The notes under the pieces are model-generated. The model was not told where the DNA came from. It worked only from the letters and a program-made list of their open reading frames with translations, and did not search any database. Shown in pieces: positions 1 to 10,871 of a stretch of 64,000 nucleotides of DNA (position 1 is the stretch's first letter; each line of letters starts with the position of its first letter). Source of the stretch: Bradyrhizobium sp. sBnM-33 (GTDB lineage Bacteria > Pseudomonadota > Alphaproteobacteria > Rhizobiales > Xanthobacteraceae); contig NZ_CP136624.1 in the NCBI RefSeq assembly GCF_032917945.1, forward strand, positions 5,270,001 to 5,334,000, given 5' to 3'. The position numbers and the translations under genes are program-made.

Positions 1-390
1 CACTCCATTTTCAAGAATGCCCGCGAAGTGGTTCCGGATCTCCCCGAGGATGACGCGGCCCGGACGGCCTATTTGGGGGATGCCCCGGTGGAGCGGCTGA
101 CGGATCCGGCCGAACTTGACCTTTTGAAGCGGTTGGCGCTCTATCCCCGGATGGTCGAGGCGGCGGCGGTCGCACATGAACCGCACCGAATCGCTTTTTA
201 TCTATATGATTTGGCCAGTGAATTTCATGCGTTGTGGACGAAGGGGCGGGATTTGCCCTATTTACGCTTCATTATAACTAATGATGCAGAAATCACGAGG
301 GCGCGACTGGCTATGGTCCAGGGCGTCGTCTCGGTTCTGGCATCGGGCTTAGCCGTTCTCGGCGTCCACGCTCCGACCGAGATGCGGTAG
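1..390 (+). CDS. argS: Arginyl-tRNA synthetase, C-terminal part (5' end outside window)
   Basis: The reading frame is open from the first base and ends at TAG 388-390, giving the last 129 residues. The visible part is the helical DALR anticodon-binding domain of a class I ArgRS, including the stretch [18 protein letters not shown] and the closing segment with [11 protein letters not shown], typical of ArgRS C-termini. ArgRS charges tRNA-Arg in the cytoplasm; the catalytic HIGH region lies outside the window. The next gene is the SPOR protein in the same direction, an order common in Rhizobiales. Identification rests on the C-terminal domain and on this neighbourhood. Confidence 0.93.
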   Translation, partial: HSIFKNAREVVPDLPEDDAARTAYLGDAPVERLTDPAELDLLKRLALYPRMVEAAAVAHEPHRIAFYLYDLASEFHALWTKGRDLPYLRFIITNDAEITRARLAMVQGVVSVLASGLAVLGVHAPTEMR

Positions 391-509
391 GCAGGGGCGA
401 AGGCCCTTCACGAATGGGGGTTCGTGGGGGTATCTGGCAGGGGCCACGCTCGTCATGGTTTGTTTGACATGGCGGGTTGGCGCTGTCCCGAAGGGGATGC
501 ATCATCACG

Positions 510-1997
510 ATGGCTGATCGATATCAGGAACGACCTTTTCCCTCCGCCGATCAGGATCGCGGTGAGAGCGATCCGCTTGCGGAGCTCGCAAGGCTGATCG
601 GGCAGAGCGATCCGTTGGGGGCTGCGGCCAAGCCGGCGCCGCGCCCGCTGCAGTCGCGGGCCAATGTGCGTCCGCAGCAGTACCATCCACCAGAGGAGGA
701 CCTCGACGCGCCTCCGGCCCCGCCGGCATGGATGCAGCGCGCGCGCCAGGAAACCCCGCCGCCGCCACTTCCATCACCTCTGCCGCAGGAGCAGGCTTAC
801 GACGACGAGCCGGACTACCAGCCGGCGCCGGTACATCCCTTGCACCGCTACGCGGCCCAGCATCAGGCGCCCGCGCAGGACTCGCAGGACTATTACGAGG
901 CTCCGCAGCAATATGCCGACGAGCCGCAGCAGGACCCGTCGCGCTACGACGATGCGCTGTATGGGCGGCTCGAAAATGGCGAGCACGACGATCAGCGCGA
1001 TCCGGCCTATTCGGACGATGCCTATGCGTACCAGGGCGAATACGAGGAGGAGGAGCCCGCTCCGAAGAAGCGCTCGAGCGGCCTGATGACCGTCGCCGCG
1101 GTGCTGGCGTTGGCTGTGGTGGGGACGGGCGCTGCCTTTGCCTATCGCACTTACGTCGGTTCGCCCCGCTCGGGCGAGCCGCCGATCATCAAGGCCGACA
1201 ACAGCCCGACCAAGGTAATGCCGGCACCGTCCGACGGGGGCGCCGCCAAGGCCCCTGACCGCATGCTGCAGGGCGATGGCGGCGAGAAGCTGGTGTCGCG
1301 CGAAGAGACGCCGGTCGACGTCAATGCGAGGTCTGGCGCGCCACGCGTGGTGTTTCCGGCGCTGAATCCGAATACCAACCCGCCGCCGGTCGCGAGCGTG
1401 TCTCCGTCCGGTCCGCCGCCCGCAACTGGCGCGAACGGCACGATGCCGAACAACGAGCCCCGCCGAATCAAGACGCTCGCCGTCAAGGGCGATGCGGCTG
1501 AAAATGGCGGCATTCCGGCAGGGGCCAGCGCACCGCCTCCGAAGCCGACGACGCGGAGCGCTGCTGCCCCGGCCCAAGCTGTCGCTCCGGGGCCTGCTCC
1601 CATTGCACCGCCTCCGCCGGCGCGTAACCCGGCGTCGGCCAATGCCAGCGCCAATACGCCGATATCGCTGGCACCGCAGGCCGATGCTGCTCCGCCGCCG
1701 ACCCGGATGGCGGCGACCAATCCGACCCAGGCCGCCCCTGCGAACGGAGGTGGCTATCTGGTCCAGGTCTCCTCGCAGAAGAACGAAGCCGACGCGCAGG
1801 CCTCCTACCGGGCGCTGCAGAGCAAGTTCCCGAGCGTTCTGGGATCGCACTCATCGCTGGTGAAACGCGTCGATCTCGGCGAAAAGGGCGTCTATTACCG
1901 CGCGTTCGCCGGCCCGTTCGGCTCGTCCGAAGAGGCAGCGCAGGTCTGCAGCAGTCTGAAATCTGCCGGCGGCCAGTGCTTCGTCCAAAGGAATTAA
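510..1997 (+). CDS. SPOR-domain membrane protein
   Basis: This 495-residue protein has a long, proline- and acid-rich cytoplasmic part (about 1-188), one membrane segment at about 192-212 (LMTVAAVLALAVVGTGAAFAY), a low-complexity Pro/Ala-rich periplasmic linker, and a C-terminal SPOR domain from about 414 to the end (GGYLVQVSSQKNEADAQASY). SPOR domains bind denuded glycan strands at the division septum, so a role in cell division or envelope remodelling is inferred. ATG 510 is preferred over the in-frame TTG 477 because AAGGGGA lies just upstream. It sits between argS and nagZ, a conserved Rhizobiales arrangement. The linker is too repetitive to assign further. Confidence 0.88.
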   Translation: MADRYQERPFPSADQDRGESDPLAELARLIGQSDPLGAAAKPAPRPLQSRANVRPQQYHPPEEDLDAPPAPPAWMQRARQETPPPPLPSPLPQEQAYDDEPDYQPAPVHPLHRYAAQHQAPAQDSQDYYEAPQQYADEPQQDPSRYDDALYGRLENGEHDDQRDPAYSDDAYAYQGEYEEEEPAPKKRSSGLMTVAAVLALAVVGTGAAFAYRTYVGSPRSGEPPIIKADNSPTKVMPAPSDGGAAKAPDRMLQGDGGEKLVSREETPVDVNARSGAPRVVFPALNPNTNPPPVASVSPSGPPPATGANGTMPNNEPRRIKTLAVKGDAAENGGIPAGASAPPPKPTTRSAAAPAQAVAPGPAPIAPPPPARNPASANASANTPISLAPQADAAPPPTRMAATNPTQAAPANGGGYLVQVSSQKNEADAQASYRALQSKFPSVLGSHSSLVKRVDLGEKGVYYRAFAGPFGSSEEAAQVCSSLKSAGGQCFVQRN

Positions 1998-2044
1998 CGG
2001 CGGTTTCCTTGACCCGGGGGCCGTGAGGGGCCTAATCGGCCCCC

Positions 2045-3067
2045 ATGACAAGCCGCGCATTCATCACGGGCGTATCGGGACTGGAGCTGAGCGCCGCGGA
2101 GCGCGAATTCATCCGTGGCGAGCGGCCATGGGGCTTGATCCTGTTCAAGCGCAACGTCGAGGCGCCGGATCAAGTATCTGCACTTGTTGATGAATTTCGA
2201 TATTGCCTAGGCGAGGCCGATGCGCCGGCCCTGATCGATCAGGAAGGCGGACGGGTGGCGCGGCTCGGGCCGCCGCATTGGCCAGTATATCCGTCCGGTG
2301 CCACCTTCGGCGCGCTCTACGACATCGAGCCGGCGCTGGGCCTGAAGGCCGCGCGGCTAAGCTCTCGCCTCATTGCGGCCGACCTGATCGACCTCGGCAT
2401 CACCGTCGACTGCCTGCCGCTGGCGGACGTGCCGGTGGCCGGCGCGGACGCCGTGATCGGCAACCGGGCGTATGGAACCGAGCCGGGCAAGGTCGCCGCG
2501 ATTGCCCGGGCGGTCACCGGGGGGTTGGAGCAGGGTGGCGTGCTGCCCGTGCTGAAGCATATTCCCGGGCATGGAAGGGCGACGGCGGATAGCCATTTCC
2601 GGCTCCCGACCGTTGATACAGCGCGGAAAGAGCTGGAACGGACTGATTTTGCCGCCTTTCGACCGCTGGCGGACCTGCCGATGGCCATGACCGCGCATGT
2701 TGTGTTTAGCGCGTTAGACCCCGTCCAACCGGCGACGACTTCTGCGACAATCATCCGGAAGGTGATTCGCGGCGTAATTGGGTTCCAGGGTTTGTTGATG
2801 AGTGATGACGTGTCGATGAATGCGTTGGCGGGATCGATCTCGGATCGGACCCGCGCCATCGTCAACGCCGGTTGCGACGTGGTCCTGCATTGCAACGGCA
2901 AACTCGACGAGATGCGCGACGTGGCGCGCGAGACGCCGGAACTGACGGGCGAGGCCTTGAGCCGAGCCGCACGGGCGCTGGCCGCGCGAAGGCAGCCTGA
3001 GCCGTTCGACCGGCAGGCGGCGCGGGCAGAACTTGAAGCGTTGATGGATCGGGTAGGGACGGCATGA
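2045..3067 (+). CDS. nagZ: Beta-N-acetylhexosaminidase (peptidoglycan recycling)
   Basis: A 340-residue family 3 glycoside hydrolase that removes N-acetylglucosamine from anhydro-muropeptides in the cytoplasm during murein recycling. Visible motifs are DQEGGRVARL near residue 65, the KHIPGHG...DSH signature at 171 onward (the usual second residue Phe is Ile here) and the nucleophile region LLMSDDVS with the Asp pair at 254-255. Length matches the family. Its stop overlaps the start of scpA by four bases (ATGA), so the two are translationally coupled. Confidence 0.95.
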   Translation: MTSRAFITGVSGLELSAAEREFIRGERPWGLILFKRNVEAPDQVSALVDEFRYCLGEADAPALIDQEGGRVARLGPPHWPVYPSGATFGALYDIEPALGLKAARLSSRLIAADLIDLGITVDCLPLADVPVAGADAVIGNRAYGTEPGKVAAIARAVTGGLEQGGVLPVLKHIPGHGRATADSHFRLPTVDTARKELERTDFAAFRPLADLPMAMTAHVVFSALDPVQPATTSATIIRKVIRGVIGFQGLLMSDDVSMNALAGSISDRTRAIVNAGCDVVLHCNGKLDEMRDVARETPELTGEALSRAARALAARRQPEPFDRQAARAELEALMDRVGTA

Positions 3068-3891
3068 CGGCTGAGATTCTATCGTTTGAAACCGGACGGC
3101 CCGCCGACATCACCGACGGCGAGCCGGCGCTGGTCGTCGACGTCGAGGGCTATGAGGGCCCGCTTGACCTGCTGCTCACGCTGGCACGGCAGCAGAAGGT
3201 CGATCTCGCCAAGATTTCGATCCTGGCGCTGGCCGAACAGTATCTGACCTTCATCGAGGCAGCGCGAAAGATCCGCCTCGAACTCGCCGCCGATTACCTC
3301 GTGATGGCCGCTTGGCTTGCGTTCCTGAAATCGCGGCTATTGCTGCCGGAACCGGCCACGCCCGACGGGCCGAGCGCCGAGGAAATGGCGACCGCCCTGG
3401 CCAACCGGCTGCGCCGGCTCGAAGCCATCCGCGAAGCCGCCAACCGGTTGATGAACCGGCCGCAGTTCCAGCGCGATATTTTTCCGCGCGGCAATCCGGA
3501 AACGATCGCCGAAATCAAGCACCCCAGATTCACGGCGACGCTGTTCGACCTGCTGACCGCCTATGCCGCGCAGCGTCAGCAGCGTGTGCTGGCGACGGTG
3601 CATTTGACCAAGCGCACGGTGTGGTCGCTGGCCGAAGCGCGCGCCTCGCTGGAGCGGCTGGTCGGCATGGCCGAATCCGAGGAGTGGAACTGTCTCGACG
3701 ATTACCTGCTCAGCTACGTGGTTGATCCATCGCAGAGGGCGACGGTGTTCGCCTCGAGCTTTGCCGCGGCGCTCGAACTGGTGCGCGAAGGCGAGATGGA
3801 ATTGAACCAGAAAGAGGCGTTCGCGCCGCTGTATTTTCGTAAGCGTCCGCCGCAGGCCGCTATGCCTGCACCGGATATGACGGTCGAGTAA
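3064..3891 (+). CDS. scpA: Segregation and condensation protein A (kleisin)
   Basis: A 275-residue ScpA that bridges SMC heads and recruits ScpB in the chromosome condensation complex. The N-terminal signature GYEGPLDLLLTLARQQKVDL is plain at about residues 29-48, followed by a helical body and the winged-helix C-terminus with FAPLYFRKRPP. It starts inside the last codons of nagZ and is followed within 20 bases by scpB, so nagZ-scpA-scpB behave as one transcription unit. Confidence 0.95.
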   Translation: MTAEILSFETGRPADITDGEPALVVDVEGYEGPLDLLLTLARQQKVDLAKISILALAEQYLTFIEAARKIRLELAADYLVMAAWLAFLKSRLLLPEPATPDGPSAEEMATALANRLRRLEAIREAANRLMNRPQFQRDIFPRGNPETIAEIKHPRFTATLFDLLTAYAAQRQQRVLATVHLTKRTVWSLAEARASLERLVGMAESEEWNCLDDYLLSYVVDPSQRATVFASSFAAALELVREGEMELNQKEAFAPLYFRKRPPQAAMPAPDMTVE

Positions 3892-3909
3892 GTGGAAGGA
3901 GACCTAGCC

Positions 3910-4641
3910 ATGGCAAGCCTGGCGGAAAAACGCATGGAAGATGCCGAGGATCATCCCATCGACCAACATACCGATCAGGCCGCGCGGCCCGACGAATTGC
4001 GGCTGCTCGAAGCGTTGCTGTTTGCCTCCGCGGAGCCGATCGAGCAGGCGACCTTGGCCAAGCGCATGCCCGACGGCGTCGACGTCAAGGCGGCGCTGGC
4101 GCAGTTGCAGGCGGAATACGCGCCGCGCGGCGTCAATCTGGTGCGCGTCGCGAACAAATGGACGTTCCGCACCGCGGGCGATCTGTCGTGGCTGATGACG
4201 CGCGAAAGCACGGAGACGCGGCGGTTGTCGCGGGCGGCGATCGAGGTACTCGCGATCATTGCCTATCACCAGCCCGTGACGCGCGCCGAGATCGAGGAGA
4301 TCCGCGGCGTGATCACGTCAAAGGGAACGCTGGATGTGCTGCTCGAAACCGGCTGGATTCGCCCCCGCGGCCGCCGCAAGACGCCGGGGCGGCCGCTGAC
4401 GTTCGGCACGACGGAAGCGTTCCTTTCGCAGTTCAGCCTGGAGGCGCTGAGCGACCTGCCGGGCCTGGAAGAACTGAAGGGTACGGGGCTCCTGGATTCG
4501 CGGCTGCCTTCCGGTTTCAGCGTTCCGACGCCGTCGGATGACGTGGCGCTGCGCGAGGACGAGGACCCGCTGGACGCTGGCGACAACCTGGAACTGCTGC
4601 TGGCGCCGGCCGCCGAGCCTGAAGGCGGCAGCGAAAGCTAG
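3910..4641 (+). CDS. scpB: Segregation and condensation protein B
   Basis: A 243-residue ScpB made of two winged-helix domains, the dimeric partner of ScpA in the SMC complex. Typical segments are LRLLEALLFASAEPI near the N-terminus and RAAIEVLAIIAYHQPVTRAE followed by EIRGV, and the late FGTTEAFLSQFSLEALSDLP. An in-frame GTG at 3892 directly follows the scpA stop, but GGAAGGAGA at 3893-3901 is correctly placed for ATG 3910, which is chosen here. The acidic C-terminal tail of about 45 residues varies in the family. Confidence 0.94.
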   Translation: MASLAEKRMEDAEDHPIDQHTDQAARPDELRLLEALLFASAEPIEQATLAKRMPDGVDVKAALAQLQAEYAPRGVNLVRVANKWTFRTAGDLSWLMTRESTETRRLSRAAIEVLAIIAYHQPVTRAEIEEIRGVITSKGTLDVLLETGWIRPRGRRKTPGRPLTFGTTEAFLSQFSLEALSDLPGLEELKGTGLLDSRLPSGFSVPTPSDDVALREDEDPLDAGDNLELLLAPAAEPEGGSES

Positions 4642-4806
4642 TTCCGATGGCTCCGGCTATCGCTCAGGCGGGGTTAATAATAGCCATAATACGTAGCCGC
4701 GACAGCGATTTGCCGCGGCAGGGGTCCTTGTTTTTGACACCCCGCGAGCCTACCTTCCGCGAAAGCTTGGCCGGAAGCCGGCCGTCTCTTTTTGGAGGGT
4801 TGCAGG

Positions 4807-5046
4807 ATGGGTTCACTTAGCATTTGGCACTGGATCGTCGTGATCGCAGTGGTCCTGCTGTTGTTCGGCCGCGGCAAGATTTCAGACCTGATGGGCGATG
4901 TCGCGAATGGCATCAAGGCCTTCAAGAAGGGCATGCAGGACGATGAGAAGGCGCCCGAAAAGCCCGCCGAGCCTGTGAAGACCATCGATCACAATGCGAC
5001 GCCGGCGCCGACGGCGCGAACGGATGTCGGCAGCAAGGCTGTCTGA
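4807..5046 (+). CDS. tatA: Sec-independent translocase subunit TatA
   Basis: A 79-residue TatA: short N-terminus, a membrane helix at about 7-21 ([15 protein letters not shown]), the FGRGK hinge and an amphipathic helix ([15 protein letters not shown]), then a polar tail. TatA oligomers form the pore through which folded twin-arginine proteins are exported. GGAGGG six bases before ATG 4807 fixes the start; the ATG at 4792 lies within the leader. It heads a tatABC cluster, with 118 bases to tatB. Confidence 0.95.
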   Translation: MGSLSIWHWIVVIAVVLLLFGRGKISDLMGDVANGIKAFKKGMQDDEKAPEKPAEPVKTIDHNATPAPTARTDVGSKAV

Positions 5047-5164
5047 ACCGGGCATCTTGGACCTGGTGTCGGTTCAGGACACCGGTTGAGAAAAGGCGCG
5101 GGTTGCTCCAGATCTTGGTTATGATGGATTGGGGCGCGGACGTCTCGCGCGAGCGGAAGAATTC

Positions 5165-5683
5165 ATGTTCGACATCGGGTGGAGTGAACTGGTCATCATC
5201 GCGGTTGTCGCGCTGATTGCCATCGGCCCGAAAGAGCTGCCGGGCGTGCTGCGCATGGTCGGGCAATGGATCGGCAAGGCGCGCAAGATGGCCGGCGAAT
5301 TCCAGGGCCAGTTCCAGGAAGCCATGCGCGAGGCCGAAATGGCCGACCTCAAGAAGAGCTTTGACGAGGTCAAGGAGACCGCGACAGCGCTTTCCCCCAC
5401 TAACGTCATGACCTCCCTGCAGAAGGATGTCGACGAGGCCCTGCAGATCGGCGACATCGACAAGCCTGCCCCGGTGCAAGCCAATGACGCGCAGGTGGCG
5501 TCCGCGATCAGCGAGCCCGTCACCCCGACCACGCCGGCAGCGCCGACGCCGGAAACCTTCGTCGAGGCCGAGGCGCATGCGGCCGCTTCCGAGCCGCTGC
5601 CGATCACCCGTGAAGTTCAGGCCGTCCAGCAGGACGTTGCGCCGGCGACGCCCGACATTCTCAAGGACGCCAAAGCGTCATGA
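5165..5683 (+). CDS. tatB: Sec-independent translocase subunit TatB
   Basis: A 172-residue TatB that, with TatC, forms the receptor for twin-arginine signal peptides. The N-terminus [20 protein letters not shown] with the GPKELP hinge (Glu in the membrane helix, Pro after it) separates it from TatA. An amphipathic helix ([20 protein letters not shown]) follows, then an Ala/Pro-rich tail. The start is ATG 5165 because the family always begins M-F-D-I-G; an upstream in-frame start at 5129 would add twelve non-conserved residues. It overlaps tatC by four bases (ATGA). Confidence 0.95.
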   Translation: MFDIGWSELVIIAVVALIAIGPKELPGVLRMVGQWIGKARKMAGEFQGQFQEAMREAEMADLKKSFDEVKETATALSPTNVMTSLQKDVDEALQIGDIDKPAPVQANDAQVASAISEPVTPTTPAAPTPETFVEAEAHAAASEPLPITREVQAVQQDVAPATPDILKDAKAS

Positions 5684-6498
5684 CCATCGAAGACATCGAG
5701 GCCAGCAAGGCGCCGTTGATGGACCATTTGATCGAGCTGCGTTCGCGGCTTATCAAGGCGCTGCTCGGCTTTGGCATTGCGTTCATCTTCTGCTTCTTCT
5801 TCGCCAAGCAGATCTACAACGTGCTGGTCTGGCCGTTCGTCTGGGTGGCGGGTGCCGAAAATTCCAAATTCATCTACACCGCGCTGCTGGAATATTTCCT
5901 CACGCAGTTGAAGCTCGCGCTGTTCGGCGCCGCCTTCATCTCATTCCCGATAGTGGCGACGCAGATTTATAAGTTCGTGGCGCCCGGTCTCTACAAACAC
6001 GAGCGCGGCGCGTTCCTGCCGTATCTGATCGCAACCCCGTTCTTCTTCGTGCTCGGCTCGCTGCTCGTCTATTTCGTGGTGCTGCCGATGCTGGTTCGTT
6101 TCTCGCTCGGCATGCAGCAGATGGGCGGCGATGAGAGCGCGCAGATTCAGTTGCTGCCCAAGGTCGGCGAATATCTGTCGCTGATGATGTCGCTGATCTT
6201 CGCCTTCGGCGTTGCGTTCCAATTGCCTGTCATCCTGACGCTGCTGGGCCGGATCGGCATCGTCACCTCGCAGATGCTGCGCGAGAAGCGGCGCTATTTC
6301 ATCGTGATCGCCTTCGTGATTGCCGCCGTGCTGACGCCGCCCGACGTCATCAGCCAGGCCTCGCTCGCGATCCCGCTGATGGCGCTCTACGAGGGCGCGA
6401 TCGTCGCGGTCCGCATCGTGGAAAAGAAGGCCGCCGCGACGCAGGCCTCGACCACGCCGCCAGCAAGCCCGCCGCCAGAGGCCAATCCGGCCGAGTAG
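5680..6498 (+). CDS. tatC: Sec-independent translocase subunit TatC
   Basis: A 272-residue polytopic membrane protein with six predicted helices, the core of the Tat receptor. Conserved features are the N-terminal [15 protein letters not shown] motif, the Glu-rich first cytoplasmic segment, the periplasmic loop [16 protein letters not shown] with its conserved Pro and Glu, and FGVAFQLPV. It is translationally coupled to tatB. At least one likely Tat substrate gene (24151, with an RR signal) lies in this window. The C-terminal Ala/Pro tail is variable. Confidence 0.96.
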   Translation: MTIEDIEASKAPLMDHLIELRSRLIKALLGFGIAFIFCFFFAKQIYNVLVWPFVWVAGAENSKFIYTALLEYFLTQLKLALFGAAFISFPIVATQIYKFVAPGLYKHERGAFLPYLIATPFFFVLGSLLVYFVVLPMLVRFSLGMQQMGGDESAQIQLLPKVGEYLSLMMSLIFAFGVAFQLPVILTLLGRIGIVTSQMLREKRRYFIVIAFVIAAVLTPPDVISQASLAIPLMALYEGAIVAVRIVEKKAAATQASTTPPASPPPEANPAE

Positions 6499-6529
6499 GC
6501 CGTCGTTCTCGCCCCCCAATCGGCCGTTA

Positions 6530-8044
<1,515 letters not shown>

Positions 8045-8056
8045 CGCAAAACAAAA

Positions 8057-8473
8057 ATGGCATTGCATCGCGACATCCTTTGGATCGGGAGGCAATGGGC
8101 TGTCACCGGCCACGGGATGCAATTGATCGATCAGCGGCTGATGGGCGCCTTCGATATCGAAGTCGCCCGCCTGTGGGACGACGATCTGATCGAACGCATG
8201 CATGCCAAGGAGTGGCTCAACGCCGCCGATTTCGACAAGGGACTGGCGGTTGCGCGGACGCGGCACAAGCGGCCGGAGGCGGGATCGGCGCCGGAAGCTG
8301 CGGCGCTTCCGGCGATCGAGCCCGTCGCGGCACCTTCGCCCAAGCCAGCGGACGCGAGCCCGCCCTCTCTGCCCGTCGAATCGGCGCAACAGGTATCGCC
8401 AGACCTGCAGATGAAAATCGATGGCGGCGCCAGATTCGCCCGCCCTTGGCGCGTCTGGATGAAGAAAACATGA
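8057..8473 (+). CDS. Conserved hypothetical protein between serS and surE
   Basis: A 138-residue protein I do not recognise. The first 75 residues look folded (MALHRDILWIGRQWAVTGHG, FDIEVARLWDDDLIERMHA), rich in aromatic and acidic residues, and the rest is an Ala/Pro-rich tail that ends with a short aromatic patch (RPWRVWMKKT). No signal peptide or membrane helix is visible. It is 12 bases downstream of serS and 96 bases upstream of surE, so co-transcription with serS is likely. I am fairly sure it is real because of the even codon pattern and tight spacing; the function is unknown. Confidence 0.7.
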   Translation: MALHRDILWIGRQWAVTGHGMQLIDQRLMGAFDIEVARLWDDDLIERMHAKEWLNAADFDKGLAVARTRHKRPEAGSAPEAAALPAIEPVAAPSPKPADASPPSLPVESAQQVSPDLQMKIDGGARFARPWRVWMKKT

Positions 8474-8569
8474 GGAAATAGGCCAGTTTGCCTCAGCCGC
8501 GATAGCCGGATAAGACGACAGCCAAAGGCAAAAGCCTACCTCGACCTGAACCTGAAGGCATTTTGACGG

Positions 8570-9337
8570 ATGCGAATTCTCTGCACCAACGACGATGGCA
8601 TCCATGCGCCGGGTCTGAAGATCGTCGAGGAGATCGCCCGCGCGCTATCCGACGATGTCTGGATCGTGGCGCCGGAGCTCGATCAGTCCGGTGTCTCGCA
8701 CTCACTGTCGCTGAACGATCCCTTGCGGCTGCGTGAAATCGGTCCGCGCCATTTCGCGGTGCGGGGCACGCCGACGGATTGCGTGATCATGGGCTCACGC
8801 CACATCCTCGGCGAGAAGATGCCCGACCTCGTGCTGTCCGGCGTCAACAAGGGCCGCAACGTCGCCGAGGACGTCGTCTATTCCGGCACGATCGCGGGCG
8901 CGCTCGAGGGCACGATTCTGGGAATTCCCTCGTTTGCGCTGAGCCAGGAATTTTCCGTCGAGACCCGTCACGCGCCGCTGTGGGATACCGCGCTGAAATT
9001 CGGCCCCGGCATCCTGCGTAAGGTGATCGATGCCGGGGTGCCGAAAAATACCGTCATCAACGTCAACTTTCCCGCCTGCACACCCGATCAGGTCAAGGGC
9101 GTTCGGGTGACACGGCAGGGCAAGCGCAATCTCGGTTTCCTGAAAATCGACAAGCGCCACGATGGCCGCGGCAATCCGTATTACTGGATCGGTTTCGAAC
9201 GCGCTGCGATGATGGACACGCCGGCCGACGGCACCGACCTCGCGGCGTTGGCAGCGCGCTACGTCTCGGTTACGCCGCTGCGGCTGGATCGCACGGACGA
9301 GGCGTTCTCGGAAGAGTTGACGTCGACGCTGAAGTAA
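8570..9337 (+). CDS. surE: 5'/3'-nucleotidase SurE
   Basis: A 255-residue metal-dependent nucleoside monophosphate phosphatase linked to stationary-phase survival. The N-terminal metal site [16 protein letters not shown] is exact, and [19 protein letters not shown] supplies the other conserved Asn and Ser ligands and substrate contacts. Length is standard. Pcm and an NlpD-like protein follow after one divergent gene, reproducing the surE-pcm-nlpD stationary-phase cluster of many proteobacteria. Confidence 0.96.
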   Translation: MRILCTNDDGIHAPGLKIVEEIARALSDDVWIVAPELDQSGVSHSLSLNDPLRLREIGPRHFAVRGTPTDCVIMGSRHILGEKMPDLVLSGVNKGRNVAEDVVYSGTIAGALEGTILGIPSFALSQEFSVETRHAPLWDTALKFGPGILRKVIDAGVPKNTVINVNFPACTPDQVKGVRVTRQGKRNLGFLKIDKRHDGRGNPYYWIGFERAAMMDTPADGTDLAALAARYVSVTPLRLDRTDEAFSEELTSTLK

Positions 9338-9349
9338 GTTCGTGAGCCA

Positions 9350-9470
9350 GTAGCCCGGATGGAGCGAAGCGAAATCCGGGGACGGTGCCGCAAGCTGAAC
9401 TTATCCCGGATTGCGCGGAGCCTGTCATCGGGCGCGCATTCGCGCGACCCGTTGGCTCCATCCGGGCCAC
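9350..9470. repeat. Intergenic repeat, 'gtagcccggatggagcgaagcg' family, copy 1
   Basis: Lies between surE and the convergent receiver gene. The arms gtagcccggatggagc and ggctccatccgggcc are inverted complements and can form a large hairpin. The right half carries a module (gcggagcctgtcatcgggcg, then cgcattcgcgcgacccgttg) that also appears at 25018-25060 and, inverted, inside a different repeat family at about 54911-54952. Other copies are at 12250, 24955 and 42087. Confidence 0.85.
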
Positions 9471-9480
9471 ACGCGGCGCC

Positions 9481-9858
9481 TTAAACCGGCGCGCTCTTCA
9501 ACGTAGACGCGATTACCTGGGCCAGCGTTTCCAACTGGAATGGCTTCTGCAGCGCGGGGCGGTCGCGATATTCCTGGGGCAGGCCGGAGGAGCCGTAGCC
9601 GGTCGCAAAGATGAACGGACGGTTGCGGGCGGTGATCAGTTCGGCTACCGGCGTGATCACCTTGCCGTTGACGTTGACGTCGAGAATGGCGAGGTCGAAT
9701 TCGGTCGATTGCACCAGCTTGACCGCTTCGCCGATTTCGCCGGCCTCGGCGGCTACGCTGTGGCCCAACTCTTCCAGCATGTCAGCGACCATCATGCGGA
9801 TCATGACCTCGTCTTCAACGAGGAAAACAGAACAGCCCGCCGGCCGTGTCGCTACCAT
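9481..9858 (-). CDS. Single-domain response regulator (orphan receiver)
   Basis: A 125-residue stand-alone REC domain with no output domain. The acidic pocket is LVEDEVMIRMM, the phosphoacceptor Asp is in LAILDVNVNG, the switch Thr in FIFATGYG and the conserved Lys in LQKPFQLETL. ATG 9858 has AAGGAA upstream (revcomp gggcaaggaatccatc); an upstream in-frame start is less likely. No kinase gene is adjacent. Such proteins often serve as phosphate sinks or partners of HWE/HisKA2 kinases. A good EcfG-type promoter lies 120 bases upstream, which suggests general stress control. Confidence 0.85.
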   Translation of the reverse strand: MVATRPAGCSVFLVEDEVMIRMMVADMLEELGHSVAAEAGEIGEAVKLVQSTEFDLAILDVNVNGKVITPVAELITARNRPFIFATGYGSSGLPQEYRDRPALQKPFQLETLAQVIASTLKSAPV

Positions 9859-9977
9859 GATGGATTCCTTGCCCTTCCGAATATCAAGGTTCGCAAAAAA
9901 CGGACCTGGGTGCAATGTCGGTATGGGCGGGTAGGCGCTGCGTAAAGACTCTTCGCGAAGGATTTTTCCCGGGCTCT

Positions 9978-10002
9978 AACGTCGGGACGCGGCCTCAGTT
10001 CC
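9978..10002 (-). promoter_or_regulatory. Candidate EcfG (general stress sigma) promoter for the orphan receiver
   Basis: On the minus strand GGAAC (10002-9998) is followed after 16 bases by CGTT (9981-9978). This matches the alphaproteobacterial EcfG consensus GGAAC-N16/17-CGTT. It lies about 120 bases upstream of the receiver start at 9858 and points toward it. Confidence 0.6.
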
Positions 10003-10008
10003 GGGCGA

Positions 10009-10035
10009 GGAACTACAATCTTTAAGGAAATCGTT
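10009..10035 (+). promoter_or_regulatory. Weak EcfG-like promoter upstream of pcm
   Basis: GGAAC at 10009-10013 and CGTT at 10032-10035 are separated by 18 bases, one longer than the usual limit. It points toward pcm (start 10118) and lies only 7 bases from the opposing EcfG candidate, so divergent stress control is possible. The long spacer keeps confidence low. Confidence 0.3.
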
Positions 10036-10117
10036 CCTTAAGTGCGCGGACGCTATATTACCATCTCGGCGAGGCCGAAGCATTGGATTGGCGGCAGACT
10101 CCCGCCACGAGACCGCT

Positions 10118-10762
10118 ATGTCCCAAGAACCGCTCGAAAAGATGATGTTTCAGCTCACTCTGCGGCGGCGGGGGATCAGCGACCAAGCGGTGCTGCGGAC
10201 CATGGAAGAGGTGCCCCGCGAGGCTTTCGTGGCGGCTGGCGATCGCGCCCATGCCTATCGTGACAGCGCGCTCGGCATTGCCTGCGGGCAGACCATCAGC
10301 CAGCCCTTCGTGGTCGCCTACATGACTGAGCAGTTGCAACTGCAGAAGCACCACAAGGTGCTCGAGATCGGGACCGGCTCCGGCTACCAGGCCGCGGTGC
10401 TGTCGCGGCTATGCGCGCATGTCCTGACCATCGAGCGCTACCGGACGCTGGCGGACACCGCGCGCGACCGGCTCGAAGCGCTGGGCTACTTCAATATCGA
10501 AGTGATGTTCGGCGACGGTTTCCAGATTCCGCCCGGCGCCGGCGACTTCGACCGCATCATCGTGACGGCTGCGATGGAGCAAATCCCCGAAAAGCTGCTG
10601 GAGCGGCTGCTGCCGGGCGGCATCCTGATCGCGCCGGTCGGGCCCCATCATGGCACCCAGACCCTGGTCAGGGCGACCAGGACGGACAGCGGCTTTGAGC
10701 GCAAGGAATTGGTCGATGTCCGCTTCGTCCCGGCCCTGCCGGGAATTGCGCGCGAACTGTAG
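10118..10762 (+). CDS. pcm: Protein-L-isoaspartate O-methyltransferase
   Basis: A 214-residue SAM-dependent enzyme that methylates isoaspartyl residues so that damaged proteins can be repaired. The SAM-binding motif [18 protein letters not shown] and the substrate motif [16 protein letters not shown] are clear. The start ATG 10118 ([14 protein letters not shown]) is chosen over an upstream alternative at 10088 because the family begins near here. It follows surE and precedes an NlpD-like gene, the classic stationary-phase cluster, although here a receiver gene on the opposite strand separates surE from pcm. Confidence 0.94.
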   Translation: MSQEPLEKMMFQLTLRRRGISDQAVLRTMEEVPREAFVAAGDRAHAYRDSALGIACGQTISQPFVVAYMTEQLQLQKHHKVLEIGTGSGYQAAVLSRLCAHVLTIERYRTLADTARDRLEALGYFNIEVMFGDGFQIPPGAGDFDRIIVTAAMEQIPEKLLERLLPGGILIAPVGPHHGTQTLVRATRTDSGFERKELVDVRFVPALPGIAREL

Positions 10763-10871
10763 AATCCCGGATTGGCGGTTCCCGCCAACATCTTATTCCA
10801 AGGGTTAAGCGGTTATTTACTCGGTACGTGTTTACTCAAAACAGTATTTTGTTGCGTACGAGTGAGTAACC

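Noticed and set aside
774..1850. Long minus-strand frames opposite the SPOR protein
   Set aside because: Arg-rich shadow translation of a Pro/Ala-rich linker.
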